This document shows, piece by piece, positions 31,066 through 31,938 of a stretch of DNA of 31,938 bases. The position numbers were made by a program, and so were the translations under genes. Source of the stretch: JBKPIY01 sp046730475 (GTDB lineage Bacteria; Actinomycetota; Thermoleophilia; Solirubrobacterales; 70-9); the NCBI GenBank assembly GCA_046730475.1, contig JBKPIY010000085.1, forward strand, positions 1 to 31,938, in the 5' to 3' direction. Every line of letters begins with the position of its first letter. The stretch's first letter is position 1. The notes under the pieces were generated by a model. The model worked only from the letters and a program-made list of their open reading frames with translations, did no database searches and had not been told where the DNA came from.

Positions 31066-31938
31066 ATGATGCCCATCCAGGTCCGCTTCTACTCCGATCC
31101 CGCCTGCCCGTGGTCTTGGGGCGCCGAGCCGGCCTTGAGGCGGCTAATGTGGGTGTTCGAGTCCCGGCTCGAGTTCGTCTGGGTAATGGGCGGGCTCGCC
31201 CGCCGCTACGGACGAGAGTACCGTGACACCGGGGGGAGGATCGGCGAGGGACCCGATTGCTTCGCCGATCTGATCTCCCACTGGCTCGACGTCGCCGCCA
31301 CCACCCGGATGCCGACCGACCCCAGGATCTGGACCGAGAACCCCCTCGATTCGACCTACCCCGCCTGCCAGGCGGTGAAGGCGGCCTCCGAGCAGGGATG
31401 GGAGGCCGGCTACCGCTACCTGCGCCGGCTGCGCGAGGGGATCATGTTCGGCCGACGCAAGCTCGACCATGCGGAGTCCCTGATCGCCGAGGCGGGGCCG
31501 GCCGGCCTCGACCGGCAGCGGTTCGAGATCGATCTTCGCTCCCACGCGATCACCGAGGCCTTCGGCGCCGACCTCGATGAGGTCCGCGACCCTCCCGAGG
31601 AGGCCCGCGCGGCGGCCGCCGTCCACCGGACCGAGGGGAATGAGCGGATCTCGTTTCCCTCGGTCGTCTTCGTCGGCGAGAACGGGATCCGGCACGGCGT
31701 CTGGGGGAGCCGCGACTATCGGGACCTCCGCCGGGCCGCCGAGGCCGCGGGCGCCCGCCCGATTGAGAACCAGCCTCCTACGGTGGCCGCGGTGATCGAG
31801 AGGTTCGGCACGGTGGCCACCCGCGAGCTCGAGGAGCTGACCGGGCGGCCCAGGCCGGTGCTCGAGGCCGAGTTGTGGTCATTGGCGCGCGACTGGAAGC
31901 TGAAGCCGGTGGACACCCTCACCGGGACAGTGTGGGAG
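31066..31938 (+). CDS. DsbA-family protein, cut by window end
   Basis: At least 291 residues with no stop before the window ends. It starts MMPIQVRFYSDPACPWSWGA, a thioredoxin-fold start of the Thioredoxin_5/DsbA (FrnE and SpxH-like) group. The usual CxxC is CPWS here, so only one active-site thiol remains. A second family segment, STYPACQAVKAASEQGWE, and the cis-proline strand RISFPSVVFVGENG are present. The last part (from PPTVAAVIERFGTVATRELE) looks like a small winged-helix module. ATG 31066 and 31069 are both possible, with no clear Shine-Dalgarno. The divergent gap from the kinase contains TATTTT (31021-31026) and a CGCGG-CAATC-CCGCG inverted repeat (31031-31045). Relatives include adaptor-like proteins, so an oxidoreductase role is not certain. 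Confidence 0.8.
   Translation, partial: MMPIQVRFYSDPACPWSWGAEPALRRLMWVFESRLEFVWVMGGLARRYGREYRDTGGRIGEGPDCFADLISHWLDVAATTRMPTDPRIWTENPLDSTYPACQAVKAASEQGWEAGYRYLRRLREGIMFGRRKLDHAESLIAEAGPAGLDRQRFEIDLRSHAITEAFGADLDEVRDPPEEARAAAAVHRTEGNERISFPSVVFVGENGIRHGVWGSRDYRDLRRAAEAAGARPIENQPPTVAAVIERFGTVATRELEELTGRPRPVLEAELWSLARDWKLKPVDTLTGTVWE

Overview
This is a GC-rich, high-coding-density bacterial chromosome segment centred on the replication origin. The gene order (parB-parA-rsmG-jag-yidC-yidD-rnpA-rpmH, then dnaA-dnaN-recF-dciA-gyrB-gyrA), together with an fhaA-fhaB-pstP-rodA-pbpA-pknB cell-wall kinase cluster, points to an actinobacterium. The strong GC bias, the GyrB with an insertion in its TOPRIM half, and the absence of several genes usual in mycobacteria or streptomycetes suggest a deep-branching lineage such as Thermoleophilia. 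That class assignment is inference, not something the sequence proves.

Layout. (1) 1-2275: the right end of an integrative element. It holds an excisionase-like HTH protein and a tyrosine integrase whose last codons are read from the antisense strand of a tRNA-Ile(GAT) gene; positions 1-417 have no recognisable gene. (2) 2276-7137: the leftward leading-strand arm. In transcription order it is rpmH, rnpA, yidD, yidC, jag, rsmG, parA, parB, tRNA-Ile, all on the minus strand, with a near-consensus parS palindrome at the rnpA/yidD junction. (3) 7138-11302: dnaA (with an anomalous 5' end), a DnaA-box cluster between dnaA and dnaN that is the best oriC candidate, then dnaN, recF and dciA. (4) 11303-16729: gyrB and gyrA behind a structured leader. 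(5) 16736-19346: a minus-strand set (CARDB-type membrane protein, pheA, HNH nuclease) that runs against replication. (6) 19450-29417: a multi-membrane-span Ser/Thr kinase, then the tightly overlapped fhaA-fhaB-pstP-rodA-pbpA-pknB-ddl operon for elongation-type peptidoglycan synthesis under phospho-control. (7) 29513-31938: a convergent third Ser/Thr kinase with an extracellular discoidin-like domain, and a divergent DsbA-like protein cut by the window end.

How the genes fit together. One half of the window starts and partitions the chromosome: DnaA, the clamp, RecF, the DciA helicase loader, gyrase and ParABS. It also carries the ribosome, RNase P and membrane-insertase genes usually found beside the origin. 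The other half controls wall growth. PknB (PASTA), PstP and the two FHA proteins form a kinase/phosphatase/reader circuit, RodA and PbpA polymerise and cross-link peptidoglycan, and Ddl supplies D-Ala-D-Ala.

The most notable points are the missing canonical start codon for dnaA despite an intact in-frame domain I, a palindrome at the predicted dnaA transcription start, the parS-like site, the integrase/tRNA overlap next to parB, and three structurally different Ser/Thr kinases within 12 kb. I did not find a clearly undescribed system. The kinases and the CARDB protein are the least understood parts.
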